Shown piece by piece: positions 8,186 to 16,694 of a DNA stretch of 64,000 bases. The notes under the pieces were generated by a model. The model saw nothing but the letters and a program-made list of their open reading frames with translations. It made no database searches and was not told where the DNA came from. How positions within the stretch are numbered: position 1 is the first letter of the stretch; each line of letters opens with the position of its first letter. A program made the translations under genes and the position numbers. The DNA is from Igneacidithiobacillus sp041146875 (GTDB lineage: Bacteria > Pseudomonadota > Gammaproteobacteria > Acidithiobacillales > Acidithiobacillaceae), in the NCBI RefSeq assembly GCF_041146875.1, contig NZ_JBFRXP010000001.1, positions 124,001 to 188,000 on the forward strand, given 5' to 3'.

Positions 8186-8590
8186 ATGGCATACAGTCAA
8201 AAAGTACTCGATCATTATGAAAACCCGCGTAATGTGGGCGGCTTTGGCAAAGAAGATGCTGGCGTAGGTACCGGCATGGTCGGTGCACCAGCATGTGGCG
8301 ACGTGATGCGTTTGCAGATCAAGGTCAACGAGCAGGGCATTATCGAAGATGCCAGGTTCAAGACCTATGGCTGTGGTTCGGCCATTGCCTCCAGTTCCCT
8401 GGTCACCGAATGGGTGAAGGGCAAGACCCTGGACGAGGCGATGACCATCAAGAACAGCCAGATTGCGGAAGAGCTGGAACTGCCGCCGGTAAAGATCCAC
8501 TGCTCCGTATTGGCAGAGGATGCCATCAAGGCGGCCATTGAGGATTACCGCAGTAAGTCTGGCGCTGTGTCTGCGGCAGAGACGCACTAA
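8186..8590 (+). CDS. iscU: Fe-S cluster scaffold IscU
   Basis: The 134-aa scaffold on which [2Fe-2S] clusters are built from IscS sulfur and iron. All the conserved ligand residues are present at the usual numbers: C37 and D39 in GAPACGDV, C63 in KTYGCGSAIASSS, and H105-C106 in LPPVKIHCSVLAEDA. The LPPVK segment is the recognition site for the HscA chaperone, encoded three genes downstream. A clear GGGAGA ribosome-binding site precedes ATG 8186. The C-terminus is a few residues longer than in E. coli. Confidence 0.97.
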   Translation: MAYSQKVLDHYENPRNVGGFGKEDAGVGTGMVGAPACGDVMRLQIKVNEQGIIEDARFKTYGCGSAIASSSLVTEWVKGKTLDEAMTIKNSQIAEELELPPVKIHCSVLAEDAIKAAIEDYRSKSGAVSAAETH

Positions 8591-8600
8591 GGGCACGCAA

Positions 8601-8924
8601 ATGGCACTGACCATGACTTCAGCGGCAGCGCGGCAGGTGTACAAAAGCATCGAGAAGCGTGGCAAGGGGCAAGGAATCCGCATTGGCGTGAAGACCAGTG
8701 GTTGTTCGGGTTTGTCCTATGTCATGGAGTTTGTAGACGAGCCACAGCCCGAAGATATCGTCTGTACGCAAGACGACGTGAAGGTATTTGTCGATCCCAA
8801 GAGCATGTTATATCTCGATGGTACCGAACTGGATTTTACCCGTGAGGGCCTGAACGAGGGGTTTCGTTTCAATAATCCCAACGTTAAGGATACCTGCGGC
8901 TGCGGCGAAAGCTTTACCGTCTGA
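8601..8924 (+). CDS. iscA: A-type Fe-S carrier IscA
   Basis: A 107-aa A-type carrier thought to hand assembled clusters or iron to apo-proteins. The three invariant cysteines are visible: one in TSGCSGLSYVMEF and two in the C-terminal DTCGCGESF. I start it at ATG 8601 (MALTMTSAAARQVYKSIEKR), which gives the family length. An upstream in-frame start at 8520 would overlap the end of iscU. It follows iscU by 10 bases and precedes hscB by one base, consistent with one operon. Confidence 0.96.
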   Translation: MALTMTSAAARQVYKSIEKRGKGQGIRIGVKTSGCSGLSYVMEFVDEPQPEDIVCTQDDVKVFVDPKSMLYLDGTELDFTREGLNEGFRFNNPNVKDTCGCGESFTV

Positions 8925-8925
8925 C

Positions 8926-9537
8926 ATGCCCGAGTGTCGAGCCTGTCAGGCGGAACTTGCGCCGGGATCGGCGATTTGTACGCAGTGTGGGGTTCTGCAG
9001 CCGTTTGATCCTTCCTTGTCGCTCTTTGCCGTGCTGGGGCTGGAAGAGGGTTTTGCCATCGATCCAGCAGCGCTGCGGCGCCAATCACTGGATCGCTTGC
9101 GTGCTCTGCACCCCGATCGTTTTGCCCAAGCAGATGCGGCGACGCAGCGACAATCGTTGGAGTGGAGCACGCGTATCAACGAGGCGCAGGCCGTTCTGGG
9201 TGATCCTCTGCGCCGTGCGGATTATCTTTTTACCCGTCACTTTGGTCATTCCGCTCTGGGCGAGGAGATGGGCAGCCTGCGTGATCCCGAGCTGCTGATG
9301 CGGCAGATGGAGCGGCGCGAGGCACTGGAAGAAGCGGCAGGCATTCGCGATCAGTCGGCGTTGGACATGTTGCGTGCCCAGGCGCATGCCGAGGAAAGGC
9401 AGATCCAGGAGCAGGTCGCGGCAGCCGTTGCCCAGCCCAGGGCCGAGCGCATTGCCCCGCTCTTGCAGGAGTGGCAGTATCTGCGCAAATTTCTTGCAGA
9501 AATCGATCAGAACGAAGAGCAGTGGGATTTCGCCTGA
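8926..9537 (+). CDS. hscB: co-chaperone HscB with N-terminal tetracysteine motif
   Basis: A J-domain protein (203 aa) that brings IscU to HscA and stimulates its ATPase. The J domain spans about residues 31-105, with the essential HPD at 62-64 (LHPDRF). The C-terminal three-helix IscU-binding domain follows (DPELLMRQMERREALEEAAG). Unlike E. coli HscB, it opens with two CxxC pairs, C4/C7 and C18/C21, which could bind Zn or Fe. A comparable N-terminal tetracysteine element is known in animal and plant HSC20/HSCB. ATG 8926 lies one base after the iscA stop codon. Confidence 0.93.
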   Translation: MPECRACQAELAPGSAICTQCGVLQPFDPSLSLFAVLGLEEGFAIDPAALRRQSLDRLRALHPDRFAQADAATQRQSLEWSTRINEAQAVLGDPLRRADYLFTRHFGHSALGEEMGSLRDPELLMRQMERREALEEAAGIRDQSALDMLRAQAHAEERQIQEQVAAAVAQPRAERIAPLLQEWQYLRKFLAEIDQNEEQWDFA

Positions 9538-9566
9538 AGCCCCACGGTTCGCGTTGAGGAGCTTGC

Positions 9567-11438
9567 ATGGCGTTGTTACAGATAGCCGAGCCGGGGCAGT
9601 CGACTGCCCCCCATGAACACCGCCTGGCGGTGGGCATTGATCTCGGCACCACCCATTCTTTGGTAGCTACCGTGCGTTCGGCGCAGCCGGAAGTGCTGCG
9701 TGACGCGCAGGGGCGCTATCTCCTGCCTTCGGTAGTGCAGTATCGCGCCGATAGTAGCCTGCGCGTTGGCGAAGAAGCGCGGGCCGAGGCTGCGGCGGAC
9801 CCACACAATACCATTGCCTCAGTAAAGCGCCTGATGGGGCGCGGTGCGGAGGAACTGCAAGGCCTAGCCGGGGTCTTGCCGTATCGCGTTGTAGCTGGCG
9901 AGGGTTTGGTCCGTTTGCAGACAGCGCATGGAGAAAAAACCCCCGTCGAAGTCTCGGCCGAGATTCTGCGGGTTCTGCGCCAACGCGCCGAAGAGAGTCT
10001 GGGCGGCGATCTGACCGGTGCTGTCATTACCGTTCCCGCATATTTTGATGATGCCCAGCGTCAGGCCACCAAAGATGCTGCTCACCTCGCGGGGCTCTCC
10101 GTCTTACGTTTGTTGGCCGAGCCTACAGCAGCAGCGCTGGCCTATGGCCTCGATAAAGGCGCCGAAGGCCTCTTCGCTATTTACGACTTGGGCGGCGGCA
10201 CCTTTGATCTTTCCTTATTACGATTGCAGAAAGGCGTGTTTGAAGTCCTGGCGACGGCCGGGGATGCCGCCTTGGGCGGTGACGACATGGATCATCTCAT
10301 TGCCGAGCAGATCCTTTCGCATTTTGCCGAGCAAGCAGACAACAGTCCTGCCTGGCAACGACAAGTGCTGTTGGCTGCGCGCGCCATCAAGGAACGACTG
10401 AGCGAGTTGGAGGAGGCGTCTGTCGAACTCGTTCTGCCTTCGGGTGAAGCCGCGCACTGGTATCTGCAACGCAAGCAACTCGAAAGCTGGATCGAGCCAG
10501 TCATTCGCCGGACCTTTGCACCCTGCCGCCGTGCCCTGCGCGATGCGGGTATCCGTCCTGAGGAAATTGATGGCGTGGTGTTGGTGGGGGGCGCGACCCG
10601 CGTTCCCCTGCTGCGAAAACTGGTGGCAGAACTTTTTGGGCGCGAGCCGCTGGCCGATATCGATCCTGATCAGGTGGTTGCGCTCGGCGCCGCCATCCAG
10701 GCCGATGCCCTGGCGGGCAATCAGCGCGACGATCTTCTGCTCATGGATGTGCTGCCCCTGTCTTTGGGGCTGGAGACCATGGGTGGCTTGGTAGAGAAGA
10801 TTATCCCGCGCAACACGCCTATCCCTGTCGCCAAGGCACAGGAATTTACCACCTTCAAGGATGGCCAGACGGCGATGAGCATCCACGTCCTGCAGGGCGA
10901 GCGGGACAAAGTGGAGGACAATCGTTCTCTCGCACGTTTCAGTCTGCGCGGCATTCCGCCGCTGGTTGCTGGCGCCGCACGCATACGCGTCACCTTTCAG
11001 GTGGATGCTGACGGTCTATTGGAAGTGAGCGCGGAAGAAGTGGGCACCGGCGTGCGCGCCGAGGTGCAGGTCAAACCTTCCTACGGTCTTGATGACGAGG
11101 CCATTACCCGCATGCTGCGCGAGTCCATGGACCACGCCAAGGAAGATGTCGAGCAACGGCGCCTCGCCGAGGCACGGGTCGAGGCAGAGCGGGTGCGCGA
11201 GGCGCTGGATTCTGCCCTTGCCAAGGATGCGCAGCTTTTGGATGTGGCCGAACGCGAGCGCATCAATCTTGCCCGCTCGGCGTTATTGCACGCCCTGGGC
11301 GGAAACTCCGTGGCGGCCCTGAACCGGGCCGCCGAGGGGGTAGAAAAGGCAGCCGAGGTGCTGGTCGAACGGCGCATGAATCAGGCAGTACATAAGGCGA
11401 TGGCCGGACATTCCATCGAAGAATGGAGCGAGAAATGA
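9567..11438 (+). CDS. hscA: Hsp70-type chaperone HscA
   Basis: The 623-aa specialised Hsp70 that releases clusters from IscU in an ATP-driven cycle with HscB. Nucleotide-binding motifs are intact: AVGIDLGTTHSLVATV, VITVPAYFDDAQRQATKDAA, IYDLGGGTFDLSLL and GVVLVGGATRVPLL. The substrate-binding domain begins after DVLPLSLGLETMGG and carries FTTFKDGQTAMSIHVLQGER; a helical lid ends the protein. Length and the isc context distinguish it from DnaK. A GAGGAG ribosome-binding site lies 6 bases before ATG 9567, and the stop overlaps the fdx start as ATGA. Confidence 0.97.
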   Translation: MALLQIAEPGQSTAPHEHRLAVGIDLGTTHSLVATVRSAQPEVLRDAQGRYLLPSVVQYRADSSLRVGEEARAEAAADPHNTIASVKRLMGRGAEELQGLAGVLPYRVVAGEGLVRLQTAHGEKTPVEVSAEILRVLRQRAEESLGGDLTGAVITVPAYFDDAQRQATKDAAHLAGLSVLRLLAEPTAAALAYGLDKGAEGLFAIYDLGGGTFDLSLLRLQKGVFEVLATAGDAALGGDDMDHLIAEQILSHFAEQADNSPAWQRQVLLAARAIKERLSELEEASVELVLPSGEAAHWYLQRKQLESWIEPVIRRTFAPCRRALRDAGIRPEEIDGVVLVGGATRVPLLRKLVAELFGREPLADIDPDQVVALGAAIQADALAGNQRDDLLLMDVLPLSLGLETMGGLVEKIIPRNTPIPVAKAQEFTTFKDGQTAMSIHVLQGERDKVEDNRSLARFSLRGIPPLVAGAARIRVTFQVDADGLLEVSAEEVGTGVRAEVQVKPSYGLDDEAITRMLRESMDHAKEDVEQRRLAEARVEAERVREALDSALAKDAQLLDVAERERINLARSALLHALGGNSVAALNRAAEGVEKAAEVLVERRMNQAVHKAMAGHSIEEWSEK

Positions 11439-11773
11439 CAAAAATTCGTTTTTTACCGCATGCGGAGATCTGCCCTGCAGGCGTCGAGATTGAAGCGGAG
11501 CCGGGTGAGAGCATCATCGACGCGGCCCTGCGCAATGATGTGCATATCGAGCATGCCTGCGAGATGTCCTGTGCCTGCACCACCTGCCACGTGATTTTGC
11601 GCGAAGGCTTCGATAGCTTGGAGCCCGCCGAGGAAAAAGAAGAAGATCTCCTTGATCGCGCCTGGGGCCTGGAACCCTGTTCACGCCTGAGCTGTCAGGC
11701 CAAGGTTGCCGATACCGAGCTCGTGGTCGAGATTCCTAAGTACACGATCAACCTCGAAAAGGAGCGGCACTGA
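11435..11773 (+). CDS. fdx: [2Fe-2S] ferredoxin of the Isc system
   Basis: A 112-aa adrenodoxin-type ferredoxin that supplies electrons for cluster assembly. The cluster ligands C42, C48, C51 and C87 lie in HACEMSCACTTCHVIL and RLSCQAKV; C46 and C82 are additional cysteines common in this subfamily. I begin at ATG 11435 (MTKIRFLPHAEICPAG), inside the hscA stop codon; an in-frame ATG 12 bases upstream would fall within hscA. It overlaps iscX by one base. Confidence 0.96.
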   Translation: MTKIRFLPHAEICPAGVEIEAEPGESIIDAALRNDVHIEHACEMSCACTTCHVILREGFDSLEPAEEKEEDLLDRAWGLEPCSRLSCQAKVADTELVVEIPKYTINLEKERH

Positions 11774-11967
11774 TGCGCTGGACCGATACGCAAGAAATCG
11801 CCATCTCGCTGGATGAGGCCTATCCCGACTGTGATGTGCAGCATTTACGCTATACCGACCTGCATCGCTGGATTGTCGATTTGCCAGACTTTGAAGACGA
11901 CCCAGAGGCCTCTAACGAGCGTATCCTCGAGGCCGTTCAGATGGCCTGGCTCGCCGAACGCGATTGA
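11773..11967 (+). CDS. iscX: Fe-S assembly protein IscX
   Basis: A small acidic protein (64 aa) that binds IscS and modulates the rate of cluster assembly; it may donate iron. Family hallmarks are all seen: MRWTDTQEIAISLDEAYPD, the FTDLHRW-like YTDLHRWIVDLPDFEDDP, and a C-terminal ILEAVQMAWLAE helix. It closes the canonical isc gene order and its start overlaps the fdx stop by one base. Confidence 0.95.
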   Translation: MRWTDTQEIAISLDEAYPDCDVQHLRYTDLHRWIVDLPDFEDDPEASNERILEAVQMAWLAERD

Positions 11968-11976
11968 GGTTATGCC

Positions 11977-13041
11977 ATGCGCCGGGCCGTAATCGCCCTG
12001 TCGGGCGGGGTTGATTCCGCTGTCGCCGCTGTATTGATGCAGGACGCCGGTTATGATCTGATCGGCGTCACCATGCGTCTGTGGCCTAAAAGCCGCTGTT
12101 GTGACGAGAAAGACATCGAGGACGCAGCAGAACTCTGTGCCCAACTGGGCATCCCCTACCAGGTGCTCGACTACCGTGAGCGCTTTCGTACTGAGATCGT
12201 CGATCCTTTTATTGCCGCTTATGAAGAGGGGCGCACGCCCAATCCCTGTACGCGCTGCAACCAGGTCTTGAAGTTTTCTGCTCTCTGGCAGGAGGCCCAG
12301 ACTCTGGGTGCAGAATATCTGGCTACGGGTCACTACGTGCGTCAGATCGGTGCGGCAGAGCCACAAATCTGGCGCGGCGTCGATGAGCGCAAAGACCAGT
12401 CCTATTTTCTCTACGCGATCGAGCGGGAATTACTCCCGCGTCTGCTTTTTCCTCTTGGCGATCTGCGCAAGGAGGAGGTGCGTGCGATTGCGCAAGAGCG
12501 TGGCCTGCCGATCGCTGGCAAGCAGGAATCGCAAGACATCTGCTTTGTTGCTGGCGATTATCGCAGCTTTCTGCGCGAGCAGGGTGTGGCTGGGCGGCCT
12601 GGAGAAATCGTCGATATGCAAGGCGAAGTCTTGGGCACGCACGACGGCATTATCAACTTCACGGTTGGCCAGCGGCGTGGCATAGGAGGTGGTAGTTCGG
12701 TGCCCCTGTACGTCGTCGCAGTAGATGCCGAACACGACCAGATACGCGTCGGGCCAGCGGAGCAACTGTTTCAGGATCAATTGCAAATACGCGACTGCAA
12801 CTGGCTTGTGGATTGGCAGGCGGGGCGCGAGGAACACGTCGTCGTAAAGCTGCGTTATGCCGCGTCAGCAGTACCTGCCACCCTGCGTGTGCAAACGAAT
12901 GCTTGCGCGAGTTTGCATCTGGATACTGCGCAGCGCGCCATCACCCCCGGACAAGCAGCGGTGTGCTACCAGAACGAGCAGTTATTGGGTGGTGGCATCA
13001 TTGCCGAGCTTGGCAATTCTGCCAACTCTGCGTCAGAATGA
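11977..13041 (+). CDS. mnmA: tRNA-specific 2-thiouridylase MnmA
   Basis: A 354-aa enzyme that thiolates U34 of Lys, Glu and Gln tRNAs, using sulfur derived from IscS. The PP-loop is ALSGGVDSAVAAVLM at the N-terminus. The two catalytic cysteines are in NPCTRCNQVLKF and SQDICFVAGDYR. The target-recognition region GHYVRQI and DQSYFLYAI are also typical. It lies 9 bases after iscX with a GAGG ribosome-binding site, so it appears to be the last gene of the isc run. This places IscS and one of its sulfur clients under one transcript. Confidence 0.97.
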   Translation: MRRAVIALSGGVDSAVAAVLMQDAGYDLIGVTMRLWPKSRCCDEKDIEDAAELCAQLGIPYQVLDYRERFRTEIVDPFIAAYEEGRTPNPCTRCNQVLKFSALWQEAQTLGAEYLATGHYVRQIGAAEPQIWRGVDERKDQSYFLYAIERELLPRLLFPLGDLRKEEVRAIAQERGLPIAGKQESQDICFVAGDYRSFLREQGVAGRPGEIVDMQGEVLGTHDGIINFTVGQRRGIGGGSSVPLYVVAVDAEHDQIRVGPAEQLFQDQLQIRDCNWLVDWQAGREEHVVVKLRYAASAVPATLRVQTNACASLHLDTAQRAITPGQAAVCYQNEQLLGGGIIAELGNSANSASE

Positions 13042-13064
13042 GCGCTCTTTCGGGAGCGTAGCGC

Positions 13065-13808
13065 ATGGCTGAAGAAACGAGCGAGCAGCAAATTTTCCGA
13101 ATCCTGGTGGTCGAGGACGAGGAGGGTATTCAGGAACTATTACGCCTGAGTCTGCAAAAGCATGGTTTTCAGGTCTATTGCGCGTCGAGTACCGAAGCTG
13201 CGGAAGACCTGTTGCACGATCCAACACCGCATTTGATCATTCTCGACTGGATGCTTCCCGGTGAGAGTGGTATTGCCTGGTGTCGTAATCTGCGGCGGCG
13301 TGATAGCCTGCAAAGCATTCCCATCATCCTGCTGACTGCACGCGGAGAAGAGGGCGACCGTGTGCATGGGCTAGAATCTGGTGCCGATGATTATCTCGCC
13401 AAGCCGTTCTCGCCGCGCGAGCTGGTGGCCCGAGTACAAGCCCTGTTGCGCCGCAGTTATGGCGGCCTGACCCCCAATCGGGTGCGCATCGGCGAACTCA
13501 ATATCGACGTCAAGGCGCACCGCGTCACCCTTCATGACCAGCTAGTAACGATGGGCCCAACAGAATTTCGCCTGCTCCGCCTCTTTGTTACCAATCCTGA
13601 TCGTGTCTACAGCCGCGATGCCTTGCTCGACATCATCTGGGGACGGCAGACGTACGTCGAGGAGCGCACTGTTGATGTGCACATCCGTCGCTTGCGCCGC
13701 TGCCTCGAGAAGGTTTCCTATGCCCACATCATCGAGACCGTGCGTGGGGAAGGCTACCGTTGTAATCCCCTGCCGCAGAGCCCGGAACTGGCCAGCGAAA
13801 CTTCATGA
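13065..13808 (+). CDS. phoB: phosphate regulon response regulator PhoB
   Basis: A 247-aa OmpR-class regulator. The receiver domain covers about residues 10-130, with the acidic pocket at E17-D18, phosphoacceptor D61 in LIILDWMLPGESG, and the conserved Lys in DYLAKPFSPREL. The C-terminal winged helix ends in TVDVHIRRLRRCLE and IIETVRGEGYRCN. On phosphate starvation PhoB-P binds pho boxes such as the one at 15138-15155. The gene overlaps phoR by 4 bases. A small inverted repeat lies between mnmA and phoB, but no clear promoter was found there. Confidence 0.94.
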   Translation: MAEETSEQQIFRILVVEDEEGIQELLRLSLQKHGFQVYCASSTEAAEDLLHDPTPHLIILDWMLPGESGIAWCRNLRRRDSLQSIPIILLTARGEEGDRVHGLESGADDYLAKPFSPRELVARVQALLRRSYGGLTPNRVRIGELNIDVKAHRVTLHDQLVTMGPTEFRLLRLFVTNPDRVYSRDALLDIIWGRQTYVEERTVDVHIRRLRRCLEKVSYAHIIETVRGEGYRCNPLPQSPELASETS

Positions 13809-15157
13809 ATCATCTGCGCGCCTGGGTGCCGGCGCTGCTGCCCCTAGCGCTGCTTCTCGCATGGAATTTTCTCGGTGCTCCCAGTAGCTCCCTGGTGTCA
13901 TTTTTCTGGTTGGCGATTGTTTTTTATGCGTTATGGGTGGGCTGGCATCGCCAGGAGGCTCTGCGTTTTCGTGCTTGGTTTCGCGAAAAAACCACGCGGA
14001 TGCCACCTTTGAGTAGCGGCATTTGGGAAGAGACTTTTGCCGAGGGATACCATTGGCGGCGGCATCAGGAAATACGGCAGCAGCAGCTCAACCATCAGGT
14101 CATGCAACTGCGCGACGCGCTGCAGGCGCTGCCAGACGCCTTGCTGCTTATGGATGACGAGGGACGTCTGCTGTGGATGAATCCGGCCGCGGTGGAGCTC
14201 CTGCATTTGCATTGGCCGGAAGATTTAGGAAAGCCTCTGTCTTTTTGGTTGCGGCTGCCACAGATGCAGGATTTTCTTGCCGGCGCTGGACCTGGCACCC
14301 TGGCGATGAGTCTCCCGGATCGTCCCGATGCCGCTTTTGAGGTCTTGCGCTATCCCTTGGGTGGGGCAGGGGCCTTGGTCTTGTTTCGCGACGTCACTCG
14401 CTTGCGAAAACTGGAACAGGTACGCCAGGATTTCGTTGCTAATGTATCGCATGAGCTACGTAGTCCGCTGACGGTAATTCAGGGTTTCCTCGAAAATCTT
14501 CTGGATGGGCCCTTGGGGCAAGATGAGGAGGTGAGCCCGCAGCTCCGCCTCATGGAAGAGCAGGGCAAACGTATGCAGTCTCTGGTGGAAGATCTTCTCT
14601 CCCTTGCCCGGATCGAAAGCGCGGAGCCAGACCCCCGCCGTTGCGAAACAGTGTTCGTGGCGCAGATGGTGGAACGCGCGCGAGAGAGCCTGATGGCTTC
14701 TATTCTGGAGAAAAAGCTGTCCTTGCACCTTGATCTGGACTTTGGCCTAGCGTTATTCGCCGAGCCTATCGACATCCACAGCATCGTCCAGAATTTGCTC
14801 GAAAATGCCGTCAAGTATAGCCCGCGCGGGCGGGACGTTTACGTTAGCTGGTCGAGCGAGGATGAGCGTCTGACGTTGCGCGTGCGCGACACGGGGGAAG
14901 GGATACCGCGGGAACACCTGCAGCGCATTACGGAAAGGTTTTACCGGGTGGACAAGGGCCGTTCGCGGCGGGTTGGAGGTACCGGTCTGGGACTCTCCAT
15001 TGTTCGCCACACGGCAGAACGCTACGCTGGCAGCCTGCGGGTGAACAGCGAAGTCGGCAAGGGTTCGGAGTTTGTGGTTTTTTTTCCTGCTGATCTGGCC
15101 CGTCGTGGCAATTATTGGCAGGATGGTCGGGTAGAAGATGTCATTAAAGTGTCATAA
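13805..15157 (+). CDS. phoR: phosphate sensor histidine kinase PhoR
   Basis: A 450-aa membrane histidine kinase. Two N-terminal hydrophobic segments (about residues 7-22 and 29-46) anchor it in the inner membrane. A PAS-like domain follows (LPDALLLMDDEGRLLWMNPA), then HisKA with the phosphorylated His in FVANVSHELRSPLTVIQGF. The ATPase domain shows N, G1 and G2 boxes (NLLENAVKYSP, VRDTGEGIP, GGTGLGLSIV). It phosphorylates PhoB. Its start overlaps the phoB stop, and the last codons and stop codon form part of a PhoB box for the next gene. Confidence 0.95.
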   Translation: MNHLRAWVPALLPLALLLAWNFLGAPSSSLVSFFWLAIVFYALWVGWHRQEALRFRAWFREKTTRMPPLSSGIWEETFAEGYHWRRHQEIRQQQLNHQVMQLRDALQALPDALLLMDDEGRLLWMNPAAVELLHLHWPEDLGKPLSFWLRLPQMQDFLAGAGPGTLAMSLPDRPDAAFEVLRYPLGGAGALVLFRDVTRLRKLEQVRQDFVANVSHELRSPLTVIQGFLENLLDGPLGQDEEVSPQLRLMEEQGKRMQSLVEDLLSLARIESAEPDPRRCETVFVAQMVERARESLMASILEKKLSLHLDLDFGLALFAEPIDIHSIVQNLLENAVKYSPRGRDVYVSWSSEDERLTLRVRDTGEGIPREHLQRITERFYRVDKGRSRRVGGTGLGLSIVRHTAERYAGSLRVNSEVGKGSEFVVFFPADLARRGNYWQDGRVEDVIKVS

Positions 15158-15171
15158 TCCTCAGGTATACT
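15138..15171 (+). promoter_or_regulatory. PhoB box and promoter for pstB-phoU
   Basis: Two direct TGTCAT repeats at 15139-15144 and 15150-15155 are spaced 11 bases start to start, the phasing of the E. coli pho box. A -10-like TATACT follows at 15166-15171, ten bases after the second repeat. PhoB-dependent promoters usually have the box in place of a -35 element, as here. The TAA stop of phoR (15155-15157) overlaps the second repeat. A promoter here would let PhoB activate pstB-phoU-ppx apart from phoBR. Confidence 0.75.
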
Positions 15172-15202
15172 GCCTGAAAAGCTGAGCATTGGGAGATTGT
15201 TT

Positions 15203-15964
15203 GTGACGGAAAACGCCAAAATTTCGGTGCGGAATCTGGATTTTTACTACGGCGAACACAAGTCGCTGAAAGGCATCAATCTGGAGATGCTCGGCAATCA
15301 GGTGACGGCGTTCATCGGCCCGTCTGGCTGTGGTAAGTCTACTTTGTTGCGGGTCTTCAATCGGATGTATTCGCTCTATCCCGGTCAGCGCGCCACTGGA
15401 CAGGTGCTGCTCGATGGCGAAGACATCTTGGCGCGAAGTTACAATGTTAACTTGTTGCGCGCTCGCGTGGGTATGGTGTTTCAGAAGCCGACCCCCTTTC
15501 CCATGTCGATTTACGACAATATTTCCTTCGGCATCAAGCTTTATGAAAAACTTCGTAAAGTGGAAATGGATGAGCGCGTAGAGCAAGCCTTGCGCCAGGC
15601 AGCGCTTTGGGATGAGGTCAAGGATAACCTCAAAAAGAGTGGCCTCAGCCTCTCCGGTGGGCAACAGCAGCGCCTCTGTATTGCGCGCGCCGTGGCGGTG
15701 CGCCCGGATGTGATTCTGTTGGACGAACCTACGTCGGCCCTGGACCCGATCGCCACACTGAAGATCGAGGAACTGGTAGCCGAGCTGCGCGAGCAATTTA
15801 CGCTGCTCATCGTTACCCACAATATGCAGCAGGCAGCTCGTGTGTCTGACTACACCGCTTTCATGTACCTGGGGGAAATGGTGGAGTACGGGCCGACCCA
15901 GCAACTCTTCACCAACCCGCAGAAAAAACAAACGGAAGACTACATTACTGGTCGTTACGGCTGA
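15203..15964 (+). CDS. pstB: phosphate ABC transporter ATP-binding protein PstB
   Basis: The 253-aa ATPase of the high-affinity Pst phosphate importer. Walker A GPSGCGKST is at 39-47; the ABC signature LSGGQQQRLCIARA and Walker B VILLDEPTSALDP follow. PTPFPMSIYDNISFG is a PstB hallmark after the Q-loop. I chose GTG 15203 because GGGAG (15191-15195) is 7 bases upstream; a TTG at 15197 would add two residues at poor spacing. The other Pst subunits (pstS, pstC, pstA) are not in the window, so this copy must work with a permease encoded elsewhere. Confidence 0.95.
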   Translation: MTENAKISVRNLDFYYGEHKSLKGINLEMLGNQVTAFIGPSGCGKSTLLRVFNRMYSLYPGQRATGQVLLDGEDILARSYNVNLLRARVGMVFQKPTPFPMSIYDNISFGIKLYEKLRKVEMDERVEQALRQAALWDEVKDNLKKSGLSLSGGQQQRLCIARAVAVRPDVILLDEPTSALDPIATLKIEELVAELREQFTLLIVTHNMQQAARVSDYTAFMYLGEMVEYGPTQQLFTNPQKKQTEDYITGRYG

Positions 15965-15975
15965 GGAGCAACCTT

Positions 15976-16689
15976 ATGATGAATGCTGACCCCCATGTTT
16001 CCCAACGCTTTGACGATGAACTTCATGCGGTACATGAGCTGGTGCACCGGATGGCGGGCGTCGTCGAGGAACAGATGCGCAATGCCTTGACCGCGCTGCT
16101 GCATCAGGATGAGGCACTGGCCAATGAAATCATTGGTCGCGACAGTATTGTCAATGACTATGAGCTGCGCATCGAAGAGGAATGCATCAGTATTCTGGTG
16201 CGGCGCCAACCAGCAGCAGGGGATCTACGCCTGGTGATGACCCTCATCAAATCCATCGCCGACCTTGAGCGTATTGGCGACAAGGCGGTAAAGATCGCGA
16301 GTATGGCCCTTTCGATGCAACGCAGCAGCACTAGCGTCAACAGTCGTTTCCTGCGTGACATCAAGACGATGGGTGACTATGCCCTGGATATGTTCCGCCG
16401 GGCCATGGATGCCTTGGCCAATGGCGACGCCGAGGCCGCCATTGAGGTTGCGAAGGGCGACGAAGAGCTGAATCAGGAATATCGCGCGGCGATGCGCCGT
16501 CTGATCACCTATATGATGGAAGATCCGCGCACCATTACCCCTGCCATCGATGCCCTCTTCGTGGCCAAGGCCCTGGAGCGGGTCGGTGATCACGCGCGCA
16601 ACCTCTGTGAATATGTGATCTACCTTGTCAAAGGCGTCAACGTCCGTCATATTCCCCTGGAGGAAGTCAGCCACCAGCTACAGGATTGA
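15976..16689 (+). CDS. phoU: phosphate signalling protein PhoU
   Basis: A 237-aa all-helical protein made of two PhoU repeats (about 15-110 and 125-225). It links the Pst transporter to PhoR and keeps the regulon off when phosphate is plentiful. The metal-binding E/DxxxD-type motifs are visible in IKSIADLERIGDKAVKIA and FVAKALERVGDHARNLCEYV. The start is one of two consecutive ATGs at 15976/15979. It lies 11 bases after pstB and runs into ppx, so the three probably share the PhoB-dependent promoter. Confidence 0.95.
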   Translation: MMNADPHVSQRFDDELHAVHELVHRMAGVVEEQMRNALTALLHQDEALANEIIGRDSIVNDYELRIEEECISILVRRQPAAGDLRLVMTLIKSIADLERIGDKAVKIASMALSMQRSSTSVNSRFLRDIKTMGDYALDMFRRAMDALANGDAEAAIEVAKGDEELNQEYRAAMRRLITYMMEDPRTITPAIDALFVAKALERVGDHARNLCEYVIYLVKGVNVRHIPLEEVSHQLQD

Positions 16690-16694
16690 ATCTC

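Noticed and set aside
13038..13062. Inverted repeat between mnmA and phoB as an isc-operon terminator
   Set aside because: The stem is short and no T run follows, so termination there is not supported.
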